A DNA stretch of 64,000 bases from Aquilaria yunnanensis. Taxonomy: Eukaryota; Streptophyta; Magnoliopsida; Malvales; Thymelaeaceae. Below, one piece after another: positions 22,901 to 35,230 of the stretch. Both the position numbers and the translations under genes were made by a program. Location: assembly GCA_039654915.1 (NCBI GenBank), contig CM077594.1:87496893-87560892 (forward strand), given 5' to 3'. Below the pieces are notes generated by a model, which saw nothing but the letters and a program-made list of their open reading frames with translations, had not been told where the DNA came from and did no database searches. The first letter of the stretch is position 1. Every line of letters starts with the position of its first letter.

Positions 22901-24500
22901 ACATCCAAAATCAAGAACTTTGATGTATGCAAGTCATAGAGCCCTTATTGACGCCCAACAGCATAAGGGGTAGCTTAAATGCCTTGAGTGTTAGAGCCTC
23001 ATCTCTTCTAACTTTGAATGTAGGCCCTAGAATAAGAGTCAATGAAGACCTCTTGATTCTGATTTTCTTCAGCAAGTCAGCAAAAGGGACATTAGAATTG
23101 GCTGTCATATCTAAGCATACTCTATCAACATAGAAGTTGTTAATTCTTGCTGATATAATAATTGAGTCCACATGAGAGATGAAAACATGGGACCTATCAG
23201 GCCTCGTAAAGATGTTGGCATCAGCCACTTCCAACTAAGCAATCTTGCATTCATGCCATTTCCAAACCACGGAGTATTCTCCTTTGGTGATCATGTGTAT
23301 TACCCCTACGGGGGGCACTGGGTCCTATGGTTTTTTTAGGGAGGATCGTGGCCTCCCCTACAGTCGTTCCTAGTCATGATCATCTTCATCATCTTTTCTC
23401 TATGGATTTTCTTCTTGCTTTCGACAAGGGCATAATGCCCTAACCAAGTATTCTTTTAGGTTTTTTGCCTGGATCATTCCTTGAGGAGCCTCTTCAACTG
23501 CTAACAATCTTCAGTGTGTGGCCTTTGTTCTTATGATATCGACAATACTTCTTCAAATTTTGTTTGTCTAAAAGGCTTATGGGTAAGGGCCACTGGAGCA
23601 CTTAAATTTTTCTTTTCAAGGCATAAAGAATGTTTGTTCTCTTCTCCCTTAATGGTGGCAGAACTGGATTTGTTTGGGACGACTTTGCACCTATGCTCTT
23701 CTTCCTGGGTGCGAGTCTTCCCTCTCTCACTTTTGGTTGTTCCTTTTGGATCATAGGTCGATTAAACTTTTTTGCATGCATATACCGAGTAATGTGGTCA
23801 AGAAATTCCTTTATTCTTCTAATAAGGTTCTCATGCAAATCCTAAGTTAATCTAGAATCCTTTGATAATCCCTGGGTTATGGCTACTAGATCGATGTAGC
23901 TTTGGGGAAAAATCTCATACTCATACTGTTTCAACATTAAATCTCCAAACATAGTCCCTCAGGGATTTGTCTTGACTCTGTCGTATCTTTAACAGATGGG
24001 TTACCATCTTAGGGGTCGGCCTACTCCCAAAAAGTGGCAGAGGAATGCTTGGGATAGTTCTTTAAAGGAATGAAAGTGACATCCCCTATTCGTTCTGAAC
24101 TAGGAAGTTACTGCCCTGTCAACATAAAGCTAAACACCCTATATAAGATGGCATCTAAGGTTATCTCAAGCCTCATTAAGGTGATATACCTTTGCAAATG
24201 ATTAACAGATCTAAAAGGCCACCGTACAAGTCAATTTTTGGTATTCGAAAGCCATCAAAAGTTGGAGAATTGGTTATTTCATCCTTGAATGGATGAAGGC
24301 CCATGTACTCAATCAATAGTAAAAACAGAACCTACTGTGTAGGGTTTGAGCACCCTCAAGCATTGCCCCCATTTGGTCTAGCCTTTGTAAAATGGCACTT
24401 ATATCACTGCCAGTGAGATCGTCAGATCACCGTAATGATATTAGGGGGCTCACCGACATGGTCCCTTCAAGGCAGATCTTGAAGCAAGGCTCGTGCTAAG
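19990..24500 (-). pseudogene. gag-pol remnant of the Tat-like element
   Basis: Read on the minus strand from right to left, the order is as follows. Gag carboxyl part is at about 23600-24300 (phrase VLPPLREKRTNIL). Protease is at 22911-23234, where the usual D-S/T-G-S region has decayed to LDMTANSNV. The pre-RT segment VFAWISNDILGI is near 22500-22560. Reverse transcriptase has the catalytic VYVDDM at about 21984-22000. RNase H remnants are near 20950-21100. Integrase core has DYFTKWVEVKPLA near 20290-20330 and ANPWSNGQVEV near 20088-20122. The VFAW and VYVDDM signatures fit the Tat branch of Ty3/gypsy. Stops and frameshifts occur throughout, so the element cannot move by itself. Confidence 0.82.
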
Positions 24501-24807
24501 TAGCATTCAGTGGCCTTTTTAGGCACCTTTGGTAGTGTTCTCTAGATTTCTTACTGAACAGTCACTTTCAACTATTCAAAAAGGGCATGTTGAAAAGCTT
24601 GGAATTGGTCATCATTCAAGGGGGCAGGTTCTTTCCCTTTTTGGGGGGTCCCTAGGTGGCACTTGGAACTCATCTTCAACTTTATGGACGGTCCCCTCAT
24701 CTTGGGGCCCTATGGACGCAATAGGTGATTAGTTTGTTCCATACATTGGTTTTTATGCTTGTTTCCCAATTGGTCTTGGTTATCCATTTCAGATCCTCGA
24801 GTGTTCA

Positions 24808-24831
24808 CCATATTTCCATAGGAGGCTAAAT
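24808..24831 (-). promoter_or_regulatory. Degenerate primer-binding site of the Tat-like element
   Basis: On the minus strand, just inside the 5' LTR, the sequence reads TTTAGCCTCCTATGGAAA. It resembles the GGCGCCGTCTGTGGGAA primer site I recall for Tat elements, with several transitions. This is consistent with an old, mutated copy. Confidence 0.45.
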
Positions 24832-25098
24832 TGATAATTAATGTGGGGTTGTATGGGCTATGCCCCATTGCATTGTGAATGATGTACTTAGAGATCCTAC
24901 AATCAAAGAAGATGTTAAAGCCCTTGGATGTTTTCTCGAAGGAAACTCTCTAATGATCAAGTTAGTTTTAGATCAAGAAAGCAAAAATGGTGGAATGCTT
25001 GGTGAAATTCCATACATCAGGATTAATGAGATTGGTCTATTTATATAGCTGTGGGAGGATTTAGGATGATCGTTCGTAGATAGAAATTAACCGGTGAT
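24832..25098 (-). repeat. Tat-like element, 5' LTR, first part (split by insertion)
   Basis: It matches 17711-17965 of the left LTR up to ACCGGTGAT, where the Athila-like element begins. The remainder of this LTR resumes after 35229. Confidence 0.88.
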
Positions 25099-26648
25099 TG
25101 ATAAGTGCATTTTGTAACGATTAAAATTGTTGACTTTTTTATGGCTTTGACCGTCAATTTCTATCTTGTTACACCACATTTCTTAGTTTTTCTTGTTTTG
25201 TTTCCTCTTTATACAGGTTGGAGTGCATTATGGATGTATCGGAATGAAGCGGGGTCGAGCAGAGCAAAAATTAGGCATGCACAGGTTAAAGCCAGAAAAG
25301 AAAATTGGTGATGCGTCGCCAACGTTATCAACTTACTACCATTTTTGCACCATTGTTGGAAACATGTCGCCAACGACCACGATGTGTCACCAATGATTTG
25401 AATCTGTGGTGATGCATTTCCACAAGTTCCTCTGTTTTGGCAATGCGTTGGCCCAATTTTTGGATCTTTATGGTCCCCTACTTTATTTTTGAATCCAAGT
25501 TCTCCATTGGCTAAGGGATTTTATCTCTTAAGTTAGGTGAAGCATAGGACAAGATTTTAGAAGGGTTTTTGAAAAGAACTTCAACAAGGGTTTGATTGTT
25601 CATCCATTTACCATACTCTTCTTTTCTTCCTCTCTTGGAGTCACCATTGAAGGCTTGAGCTTGGAGCTTGGTTTGAAGATGTCAAATGAAGTCTTGGAGC
25701 ACAAGAAAGCTTGAGCTACTAGGGGTTTCCATTTGGTTCTTTTATTCCTTCTTTTTTTTTGTATTGACACTTTGATGTTTGGATAAAACTAAAGTATTTT
25801 ATCTATGGATGTTTTAGCTATAGAGTAGATTTCCTTATGTCTCTCTAGGATGAAACTTTTGATACTTGTTATTTAATATCTATTTGATGTTTTTCATGGG
25901 TATTGATTCTCTTGTGTTACCTACTCTTGTGCTTAATGATTGTGGATTGATTGGCCATTACATATACTTCACAATCTCACTATCTTCTTGAAAAAAATAT
26001 GGAGGTGGAAATAAGAAGTAGAGCATGATGGGTCTTATGAATTAGAGGTAATCCATGAACCCATTAGGTGTTTGAAATAAGGTTAGGTCTTAATCCATCT
26101 TAAATTAATATATGAGTTTGAGAGATGCCATAGTTAAACGTAGCCGGCAAAACTTGAGCTTGAGAAAGAAGGTTTTGACAGTTGAATCTTCACACCACAT
26201 AGGAATTCAATATCCTTGGAACTTCGCTTGACTTAGTTAATAAGTAAAAATGTGAAATCCTAAGAAGATAACCTTTTCAATCTCATCACTTCATTAATAG
26301 TTTAGCTAATTCTAAATAGTCTTCTCATTTAGTTGCACCTTTGTTTTCACTAACGACCCTTACATTCATTCAACATAATATTTTAGATTTCATTTGGTAG
26401 TAGTAGTTTTATTCATTTTTGTCCAATTCACTTTATTCACACATTCACCTAGCCAACTTTAGTCTATATTCAATTCAATAGCTTTTTCTCATTATTGATT
26501 CAATGACTAAGCATCTAAAACTTGAATTTTATTGTGTCTTCACCACTTTCTCTTAGGACGATACCCATATTCACCATTTCCACACAACAACACCGTTCAC
26601 TTGAGAGTGGATAAGGGTTATAAATTATAAACTCTTGTTTTCACAACA
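25099..26648 (+). repeat. Athila-like element, 5' LTR
   Basis: This 1550-base LTR begins TGATAAGTGCATTTTG and ends TTTTCACAACA. Compared with the 3' LTR it carries extra blocks near 25300-25410 and 25560-25640, deleted in or absent from the other copy. Substitutions and indels between the two LTRs indicate an old insertion. Confidence 0.9.
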
Positions 26649-26649
26649 A

Positions 26650-26676
26650 AGTTTGTGTCACCGTTGCTGGAGAAAG
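26650..26676 (+). promoter_or_regulatory. Primer-binding site of the Athila-like element
   Basis: Two bases after the LTR the sequence AGTTTGTGTCACCGTTGCTGG resembles the TGGCGCCGTTGCCGGGGA primer site usual in Athila-type elements, with C-to-T and G-to-A changes expected from methylation decay. Confidence 0.6.
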
Positions 26677-26781
26677 TATAGATTTTTCTTTAGATATAAA
26701 GTTCTTAGTTGCTCTTGTTATTTGTTTTCTTTCCCCATATTTAGTTGTGCTTTTCGTTTTCATTGTAGGTGCTCTTAGTGC

Positions 26782-27060
26782 ATGACTCGAAACTCTTGCT
26801 CCTATTTGGCACCCTTTGATCCAGAAATAAAGTGGAGCTTAGTGAGCTTCATTTGATAAGTAAGGTGATGGTTGAATAAAAAGGCTCTAGTGCTTCAAAT
26901 TTCATCAACATGGAATAAAATCTAGGAGACAACATGAGGAATTTGGGAAGAGAAAAAAATACAAATCGTATATACCTCAATGGAGATGATAAGGTTATGG
27001 ACAATGGACATGGAAAAGCTAATGGCAATGGTGTAAGAAGAAAAGGTAAATCAGTACTTG
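26782..27060 (+). pseudogene. gag remnant of the Athila-like element
   Basis: An ATG at 26782 opens MTRNSCSYLAPFDPEI. The phrase PFDPE is typical of the Athila gag amino terminus. The frame stops within about 25 codons and the sequence then passes into a basic stretch before the integrase. The junction near 27060 is presumably the edge of the internal deletion. Confidence 0.55.
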
Positions 27061-27080
27061 ACTATTTTTTACCTTAAAAG

Positions 27081-28404
27081 ATGGAGGATAAGTTGCCATG
27101 GTATGTGAATTATGAGAATTACTTGGCTTGTAGAGTTCTACCTCCAAACTTGTCCTACCAAAGGAAGAAGAAATTTCAAGTCAATGTAAAGCACTACATT
27201 TGGGATGACCTACACTTGTTTAAGAGGTGTGCCGACCAAGTAGTGAATAAATGTGTCACACTTAAAGAAGCTAAGAAAATCTTGCATCATTGGGGGGGTT
27301 ACTTTGAAGTAACCAAAACGGCAAAAAAGGCCCTTCAAATTGGGTATTATTGGCCGACCCTCTCATTACGGAGGTCATTTTGGAGCAACCAAAATAACAA
27401 ACAAGGTCCTTCAAATTAGGTTTTCCATAAAGATTCTCATACATTTGTGCTTACTTATGATAGATGCCAAAGGATGGGAAATATATCTAGGAGGAATGAA
27501 ATGCCCTAGCAAAATATTTTGGAAGTTGAGGTGTTTAATGTTTAGGATATTGACTTTATGGGACCCTTCCGTCATTCCCTTGGATATCATTATATTCTTT
27601 TGTTCATTGATTATATTTCCAAGTGGGTTCAGGCAATTCCTACCTCTTTTTTGTGATGCTCCAGTTGTAGTGAAATTCTTGCAAAAGAATGTATTTCCAA
27701 GATTTGGTGTGCCTAGGGCAATCATTAGTGATGAAGTGACTCACTTCATCAACAAGGTGGTGGCACAAACACTCGCCAAATATAGTGTGAGGCACAAGGT
27801 TGCTTTTGCTTACCACTATCAAACCAACGGTCAAGAGAAGATTTCTAACCAGAAGGTGAAGAGAATCTTGGAGAAAACCGTCAATGTTAATCGAAAAGAT
27901 TGGGCTTTGAAATTGGATAATGCTTTGTGGGCATATCGGACGACATACAAAACCTTTATTGGCATGTCTTCATTCCGACTCTTATATGGGAGGGCTTACC
28001 ATTTACTGATTGAACTTGAGCACAAGTCCTTTTGGGTTATCAAAAAGTTGAATTATAACTTGAACGATGCTTAAGAGAAGAGGTTTTTACATTTGGATAA
28101 GCTCGAAGAGGTTTAATTGAAGGCTTATGAAAGTTCAAGAATTTACAAGGAAAAGACCAAGTTATGGCAAGACAAGCAACTTATGCGGACGAATCTTAAG
28201 CCCGGGCAACTTGTTCTTTTATTCAACTCAAGATTAAAGCTTTTTCCCAAGAAGTTGAGGTTAAAGTGGTCTAGGCCCTTTAAAGTTGTCAAGGTGATGC
28301 CTTATGGAGCGGTGGAGCTCAAAGGTCAAGATGGCTAAACATGCCAAACCAATGGGCATCAAGTGAAGACTTACTATGGTGATGATCTTCAGCACATTGG
28401 CTAA
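27081..28404 (+). pseudogene. Integrase remnant of the Athila-like element
   Basis: The zinc-binding part is at 27081-27360 (PWYVNYENYLACRVLPP; KHYIWDD; ILHHWGG; YYWPT). The catalytic core is at about 27540-28070, with ISKWVQAIP, a degraded D-x-H region ([12 protein letters not shown]), YHYQTNGQ and [18 protein letters not shown]. The carboxyl part runs to 28404 (LKPGQLVLLFNSRLK; KWSRPFKVV). These phrases are typical of Athila integrase. Stops at 28072, 28336 and elsewhere break it. A near-copy of a short segment (27300-27345 against 27365-27420) looks like a local duplication within the zinc-binding region. Confidence 0.8.
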
Positions 28405-29935
28405 GTGATCTTGGCTGATCTGTCCCTCTGAGTAGTAGTCAAAGGCACTTAGCTAGAGGTATAAAATCAAGCACTTGTCGGAAGACAACCCGATCATATT
28501 TTCTTTTCTTTTCATGATTAGTTCTTTGAATTATATGTTCTTCTTATATTTTTATGTTTATCTTGAGTTATTATGTCTTTGTGAAGATATGGAAGAGCCA
28601 AATGTTGAAGAATGAGTTGGATGAAAGGTGCAAGAACAACATTGGAAAATGTGTATTTTGTGCAAGGTCTAAGTAAGTTTAAAAATTTAGGGGCTAAAAT
28701 GAAAAAAAAAATTGAAAGGTCTATCACACATAACGGCGATGTGTCACCAAGTTTGGCTGATAGATCCAGCAAGTTGTTTTTCTCGCCAATAAACAGCGAT
28801 GCATCGCCAATCATCACGTTGCTTGTTTTAAAACACTTATCTTTTTCTTTCTTTTTATTCTTTTTCCCTTCTAGCTTCACCCCCAACCTCAAAACCTCTT
28901 AAACTTCAAACCCTAGGCCTTCTGTGCGCATCACAATTTGAATTACTTGTTGCTTTTTCTTCAAATCTGAAACAAATAAGTGATTCTCTTTATTCTTCTC
29001 ATGCTTTTCATGGGTCAAAAGTCTGTGAATCATGCTTGCTTAGGGTTTATGTGAATTTGACCAATGAGTAGTGGGTTTGTTGTGATTCATGCTTGATTTT
29101 GATTGTTCATAAGTATATGGATGTGTTAGAAGTGTATTAATGCTTGTTTTGTTGATTTTGTTGATTTGGAACTCTAATCAATGCTTGAACTTTGTCCCCA
29201 TAAGAAGCCACAATTTTTTCATGGCAATTTCTTATTAATGAGTGTTCTTGTTGTTTTGTTTGTCACCAGAGCTTTATTCTACTTAATCATAAATAGGTCT
29301 AGTAAGAAATTACATTATTATGAACTACATTGCAAGAATTTGGCTCTTGAACTTTTCCAGAAAACTTTTAGTTAAGTGTTGCCATAAGAGGTTTGAATGA
29401 TGATGTAGCTTCATGTGGTGCTTATTTGCTTGAGTTCTTTATTTATGTTGTGTCTTGGTGTTGCATACTTCAAGTTTGTACCATTGGTTGACACTCGGAT
29501 GCTAAATTTCTATTTGAAAAGTCATCCAACTTATGCTATGCACCATTATTGATTTAGTATTGATAGCATGTTCATGGGTATTTCACTCATTATCTAAGCA
29601 TCGCAGGTCCTTTCTAATTGATTCAATAACAAGTATGTGTTGCATAAATGTGTCATTCAACTTGCTCTTGCATTAAAATGGTTGGGAACCAATGCTGTGT
29701 ATTGCTCGAAAGTGCTATGCCTTGAACATGAACATAACCAATTAAGCATAGTTGTAAAATGATTTGATCTTGCATAAGTTCTTCATGTCCTTTTTCCTAA
29801 TGTTATGTTTTTGTTTCATGAGTATGTCTTATACCTAGGGGAGCTCTTTCTTTTTCATTTTGATGGTCATATATTTATTTGCATTATATGTGGAGGAATG
29901 TGCCCTAAAGTCTTTTGTGTGACTTTGTAGGAAAC
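28405..29935. other. Athila-like element, spacer between integrase and env-like region
   Basis: Non-coding AT-rich sequence. It holds two copies of the GGCGATGYRTCRCC palindrome (28735-28748 and 28795-28808) also found in the LTRs. No gene is seen. Confidence 0.5.
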
Positions 29936-31322
29936 ATGTCTTGCAAATTGGTTCCCATGAAATCTCTTAAAAAAAAGGGCAGGGGTAAAAGAATCAGGGA
30001 TGAGGAGCCCCAAGAATCGCTATATGATAAGAACATATTTGTCACTACCTGAGCTAGTGACTACTTTGAAGACTTCTTGAGGAGGAAGTTCACGCCAAAT
30101 AAGGGATTTGATTTCTTTAAAAAGAAGAACGAGGCCATTCTAAGGGTGGTGGAGTGAAAAAGTTGGCATCACTAATGTGCCCCCCCCCCCCAAGGTTGAA
30201 GGTGCCTAAGACTTTAATCATCAACTTATATGTCAATCTTGTAGGGGCAAGCAAGATTCATCGCCAAAACAAATGCATTCAAGTTAGGACCATCAATATG
30301 GTGTACAGCTCGGTCTCCATCATTAGCTTCTTTCAGATTAATCCTCTGATTAGCGAGCCATTCAAGAATTCCACCCTGGACCAGATGGCTCAAATTGTGT
30401 GTGGTCGGTGAGTTAAGTGGGTAAGAAGCAAGGATGACCCCAATAAGAAGCTTTTCTTCATTTCAACAGCTTTTTCTCCAAAAATGCATGCTTGGAACTA
30501 CTACATCTCCTCCCACCTTATCCCAACGACTCACATTTGGGAAGTCACTCCATACCACTTAGAGGTACTATACTACATTGCTTGTGATTTTTGGTTGCAT
30601 GTGGGGCACTTCATTTCTAACAACCTTGTGCATGCTAGTCAGTCAAAGTGGGGGAATCTCTTATTCTTGTAATTGGTTACGGCGATGATTCTTAAGGTCA
30701 AAATCATTTTTTAGGATCCTCTACTAGTGTCTTTTATCATGATACTAATTTCTGTTGACAAGTTTGAGGGAGCGTCGGTTGGTGCTCAAGAAGAAGTCTT
30801 GAATGAGGAAAAACAAGAACAAGAACAATAGCAGAAGTAAGAAGAAGAATAATAAAGGGAACAAAGGGAAATTGGGTTAGAGCAGCTCATTGCCCCGACT
30901 ACCGCCACTCCTGCATCTTTGGCCGTGGCACTCAACAAGAAATACTCCCTGATGAATGAGAGGCACGAAGATTCGATGGCTCAATTCGAGTCACTAGGTG
31001 ATGGCTTTGACTATTTTGCTAGGGAGATGTGGGAGAGCATTTTTCTTCTTGTTGGTAACTAAGAGACCCTCTCCAATCAAGTTCGATAGGGCCATCAACA
31101 GCAATAGCCAATCATTCCACCAGAGCATCCATATTTCCAACCCATCCCACCCCACTTTCATCCCTCAGCTTATCAGTGGTACACTTTGCACCACTCAAAC
31201 CATCCTCTACCATTATTCTCGTATTTTGAACCTCCCCACGATCCATCAGTAGGTTCTTCCTCTTTCCCTCCGACTAGCGGCTCTTCCGACCATGATGACA
31301 TGGCTAGGACTAGTTGGGGATA
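29936..31322 (+). pseudogene. Env-like region remnant of the Athila-like element
   Basis: An ATG at 29936 starts a basic segment (KKGRGKRIRDEEPQ), followed by DYFEDFLRRKFTPNKGFDF. A later part has HAWNYYISSHLIPTTH and HVGHFISNNLVHAS, and the region ends near 31320 with DDMARTSWG and a stop. Position after integrase and the W/H-rich phrases match the poorly conserved third ORF of Athila elements, often called env-like. A stop near 30050 and frame changes break it. Whether such ORFs ever encode envelope proteins is not established. Confidence 0.55.
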
Positions 31323-32727
31323 GGTACATCTGGCCCCAGGTATGATTCCTTGAACTATCTTTTCCTTTCTTTTCTTTCATTGAGGACAATGATTAAATCT
31401 ACGTTTAAAGGGTTGTTTGATGGTTGTGTTTGATAGTCTTTGTTTAGGTTGTCGTTCTTTTGCCTGCTTGTGTGCTTATTGTGTTAGTTAGGTTGTGTTT
31501 CTTTGAGTTTAGGTTGCTCTTGTTCAGGTCTCACTTTGGTGATTTCATTTTCTTCCATGACATGCATTTAGTCGCATGCAGGTTATTTTCTTTTTTTTTA
31601 GGGCCCCAATGGAAACCGTTGTTACATATGAGTGGATTAGGTTGCTAGTTCAACTTTTTTGTAAGTTTTGACGAGTTTGGAAGGTTGGTTTTGATTCTTT
31701 TGGTGGAACCTACCCGATGAGATTTTTGGGCCTTGAGTGATTGCATAGAAGTTTTGGGTTGTTTTTTCTTAAGATGCTTATACTATGTTTTGATCTAGAA
31801 TTTGTCTGGAGACCCGTACAAACCCACATCTGTTGTGTGCAATTTGAGGCTCACTTGGTTACTCAGGGTGAAATACTTTTCCAAATGTCTAACCTTTATG
31901 AATTTACCCTTTAGTGAACTCCTTTGTGCCTAATTGCCCATTTCTTTGTTTTAACCCACACTTTGAGCTTTTGCCTTCTTTTTGAATCTATTTTTTCCAC
32001 CCAAGGTTGCAAGTATAAGTTATGGGCTTAGAAAGAGATTTGATGGGTTAAGTGAGGGTTAAGAACAAAAATAAGTTTGGAGGGGACTTGGGTAAAATGG
32101 GGAAACTTTGCTTCAAGTAATTTGCAGTTTTTTGTGGGGGTTATGAAGTGTGTAATATTATTATTTGTGGTTTTCATTAAAAAAAAAGTGAAAAATGAAA
32201 TGAAAATGTTGGTTCTTAGACCCAAAGTAAACGTTTTGTGTTCTAAGAAAAAGGCATAGGGTGAATTCATCAAGGAAGAGTTTTCACCCATTTAAAAAAA
32301 AAAAGAAAAAAATGTTAATAATTGTGCAATCAAGGGTTCAAGAATTGACTAGCAATTTGTGATTTGCCTTACAGAGTTGTGGACTTTTGAATAAGTTAAG
32401 TTGGGTGCTCTTGTTTGTAGACTCTAGGTTTGGTGCTTTTAATATACATGTTTTAGGTGGCCATGGTTTATGCTTGATTACCTTCTTAGCTCCACCGATA
32501 AAGCCTTCAACCAATACCCCTTCCTTCCCTACCCCAATTCCATCACAACTGTGAAAAAACTATTTGAGTCTTGGGTTACGTGCAACTCCCTTAGAGGAAT
32601 TTAGTGGGGGCTGTTGGATCCTCTTACAAGCCTATAACTGAGAAACATAGAATAAGCTACTTCCGCTACTCGGTATAACTCCACATAATAAAATGAGCAA
32701 AATTAGTAAGGGTGTGACCCCTCCAAG
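31323..32727. other. Athila-like element, 3' untranslated region
   Basis: Long non-coding stretch between the env-like remnant and the hAT-type MITE. No gene or clear internal repeat is seen. Confidence 0.5.
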
Positions 32728-33624
32728 TAGAGCTGATCTTTCAGTTTATTCGGTTCAAACTGAATCAAATATTTCAGTTTATTCAGTTTTCAGTTTGTTA
32801 TGATTAGAAATTGAATTAACCAAACTAAGCCTATAGACCGAAGTAAAACTGAACCAAAATATTCGGTTCGGTTCGGCTTAAAACCAAAATAACCGAAAAA
32901 AGTCACATCCAAATACAATGATGCACTTATAACATAGAGAAATGTAGGTGGCTTAAACAACTACATAGCAAGAAATCGTGAACCATTATGGGGTTTGTAC
33001 TTATCTCCCTCAGTTGAGCAAAACACGGCAATGGATGGGTGGAAGTGAGTGAAAGTTGGGTCCGAGAAAGATGTTGGAGGGATGGAGGTGAGTGAAGGGC
33101 GATGCTAAAGGCGATTGGAGGGCGAGGCTGCGAGGGCAGACGACCGGGGCAAAGGCGGAAGCAACTGAAGGGCAAAGGTAGACGGTGGGGGCGAAGGGAA
33201 AGGCAAGATCAGACAGCGGGGGCGAAGGTGGAAGAAAGTAAAGGCTGAAAGTAGACAGTGGGGCCAAAGTCAGAGGCGAGTGGAAGGCGAGGCCAAAGGA
33301 CGAAGGTGAGTAATGGAAGGAGGAGAGGATGATGCTTTTGTCTTACGATGGCCAAACCCCAAAAGAAGCCATCAATCTTTTTTCTACCTTCCACTCAACC
33401 CCTACTCATTTTAAACCTGCCATCTGGCTCACCAAAACCTCAAATATGACATGAAAAAAATTTGGGTTTTTTCGGTTACTGAAATAATCGACACTCCTAA
33501 CTGAAACCGATATTCTTTCTATTCGGTTTCAATCGAAACTAAAAAACCAAATTAACCAAACCGAATTTCCAAATTTTTTCAATTTTTTGATTTTTCGGTT
33601 TTAACAGAATAGTGATCACCCCTA
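32728..33624. mobile_element. hAT-type MITE with 8-bp target duplication
   Basis: The left end begins TAGAGCTGATC and the right end, read on the minus strand, begins TAGGGGTGATC. Subterminal regions are rich in TTCGGTT/AACCGAA phrases on both sides. The flanks are CCTCCAAG (32720-32727) and CCTCTAAG (33625-33632), one mismatch in eight. Short ends, subterminal motif repeats and an 8-bp duplication are hAT features. The interior is GC-richer (33040-33320) and has no coding capacity that I can recognise. It lies inside the Athila-like element. Confidence 0.78.
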
Positions 33625-33810
33625 CCTCTAAGGTTCCACCTTAAATAGCAAAGTCTTCTCTTCTTTACTCATCATTACTTTTTTTGAGTTGAGCTATTAG
33701 ATCAATGAAGTTAATTTATGGCAATTGGTTGACATTATAGCCTTTTTGTTTTGGTTGCTTAGTTTTTTCTAAGATAGGCATGTTAGGGAGTAGTATTATT
33801 TTTAGTTTAA

Positions 33811-33823
33811 GTTTGGGGGAGTT
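33811..33823 (+). promoter_or_regulatory. Polypurine tract of the Athila-like element
   Basis: GTTTGGGGGAGTT directly precedes the 3' LTR start at 33824, as expected for the plus-strand primer. Confidence 0.7.
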
Positions 33824-35229
33824 TGATAAGTGCATTTTGTAACAGTCAAAGTTGTTGACTTTTGGTGACTTTGACCGTTAATTTCTATCTTGTCGTGCCA
33901 CCTTTCTTAGTTTTTCTTGCTTTGTTTCCTCTTTATGAAGATTGGGGTACATTGTGGATGCATCGGAATGAACCGGGGTCGAGCAAAGCAAAATTTAGGC
34001 GTGCATGGGTCAAAGCTAGAAAAGAGTGTTTATCAACTTGCTGTCATTTTTGCATCATTATTGGTGACACATCGCCACAAGTTCCCCTGTTTTGGCGATG
34101 CATTGACCCAGTTTCTAGATCTTTGTGGTCCTCTACTTTATTTTTTTAATCCAAACTCTCTATTGGCTAGGGGATTCTATCTCTTAAGTTAGGTGGAGCA
34201 TAGGACAAGATCTTTGAGTCACCATTAGAGGCATGAGCTTGGAGCTTGGTTTGAAGGTGCCAAAGGTAGTTTTGGAGCACCAGGAGGCTTACGCTTTTAT
34301 GGGGTTTCCATTTGGTTCTTTCATTTGTTATTTTCTTTGTATTGGCACTTTGATGTTAGGATTAAACTCAAGTATCTTATCTATGGATGTTTTAGCTATG
34401 AAGTAGATTTCCTTATGTCTCTCTATGATGAAACTCTTGATACTTATTATCTAAGCTCTATTTGAGATTTTTCATGGGTATTGATTCTCTTGTGTTGCCT
34501 ACCCTTGTGCTTAATGATTATGTGTTGATTGGCCATTATGTAGACTCCACTATCTCGTTCTTATATTGAGAAAGAAAGGATGAAGATGGAAATGAGGAGT
34601 AGAGCATGATGGGTCCTCAGGATTAGAGGTAATCCATGAACCCATTAAGTGTTTGAAATGAGGTTAGATCTTAATCCATCCTAGATTAATATATGAGCTC
34701 GAGAGATGCCATAGTTAATTGTAGGTAGGCAAAACTTTGTCTTAAGGAAGAGAATTTTGACAGTTGAAACCTCACACCACATAGGAAGTCAATATCGTTG
34801 GAACTTTGCTTGACTTAGTTAACAAGTAAAAGAATGAAATCCTAGGGAGATAGCCTTCTTAATCTCATCACTTCATTAGTAGTTTAGCTAATTCTCGATA
34901 GTCTTCTCATTTAGTTGCACCTTTGTTTCCATTAGTGACCCTTGCATTCATTCAACATAATATTTTCGATTTCATTGGGTAATAGTAGGTTCATTCATTT
35001 TAGTCCAATTCAATTTGTTCGTGCATTCACCTAGCCAAGTTTAGCCTATACTCAATTCAATAGCTTTTCTCGTTATTGATTCAATGATTAAACATCTAGG
35101 ACTTGAATTTTATTGTGTCTTCACCACTTTCCACTGAGACAATACCAAAATTCACCACTTACACACAACAACACTATTTACTTGTGGGTGGATAAGAGTT
35201 ATAAATTATAAACTCTTATTTTCACAACA
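33824..35229 (+). repeat. Athila-like element, 3' LTR
   Basis: This 1406-base LTR begins TGATAAGTGCATTTTG and ends TTTTCACAACA, matching 25099-26648 with two deletions and many substitutions. It is followed by ATGAT, the mutated target duplication. Confidence 0.9.
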
Positions 35230-35230
35230 A

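Larger units (their letters stand above)
25099..35229 (+). mobile_element. Athila-like Ty3/gypsy retrotransposon, internally deleted
   Basis: LTRs lie at 25099-26648 and 33824-35229, with primer site, gag start, integrase and an env-like region in plus orientation. The target duplication is GTGAT (25094-25098) and ATGAT (35230-35234), one mismatch, and the joined flanks reproduce the intact Tat-like LTR seen at 17711-18117. Protease, reverse transcriptase, RNase H and most of gag are missing: only about 430 bases separate the 5' LTR from integrase. The element is therefore non-autonomous. Confidence 0.9.

Noticed and set aside
33010..33394. Proline/serine-rich minus-strand ORFs
   Set aside because: They lie inside the hAT-type MITE (32728-33624) and reflect its GC-rich imperfect repeats.
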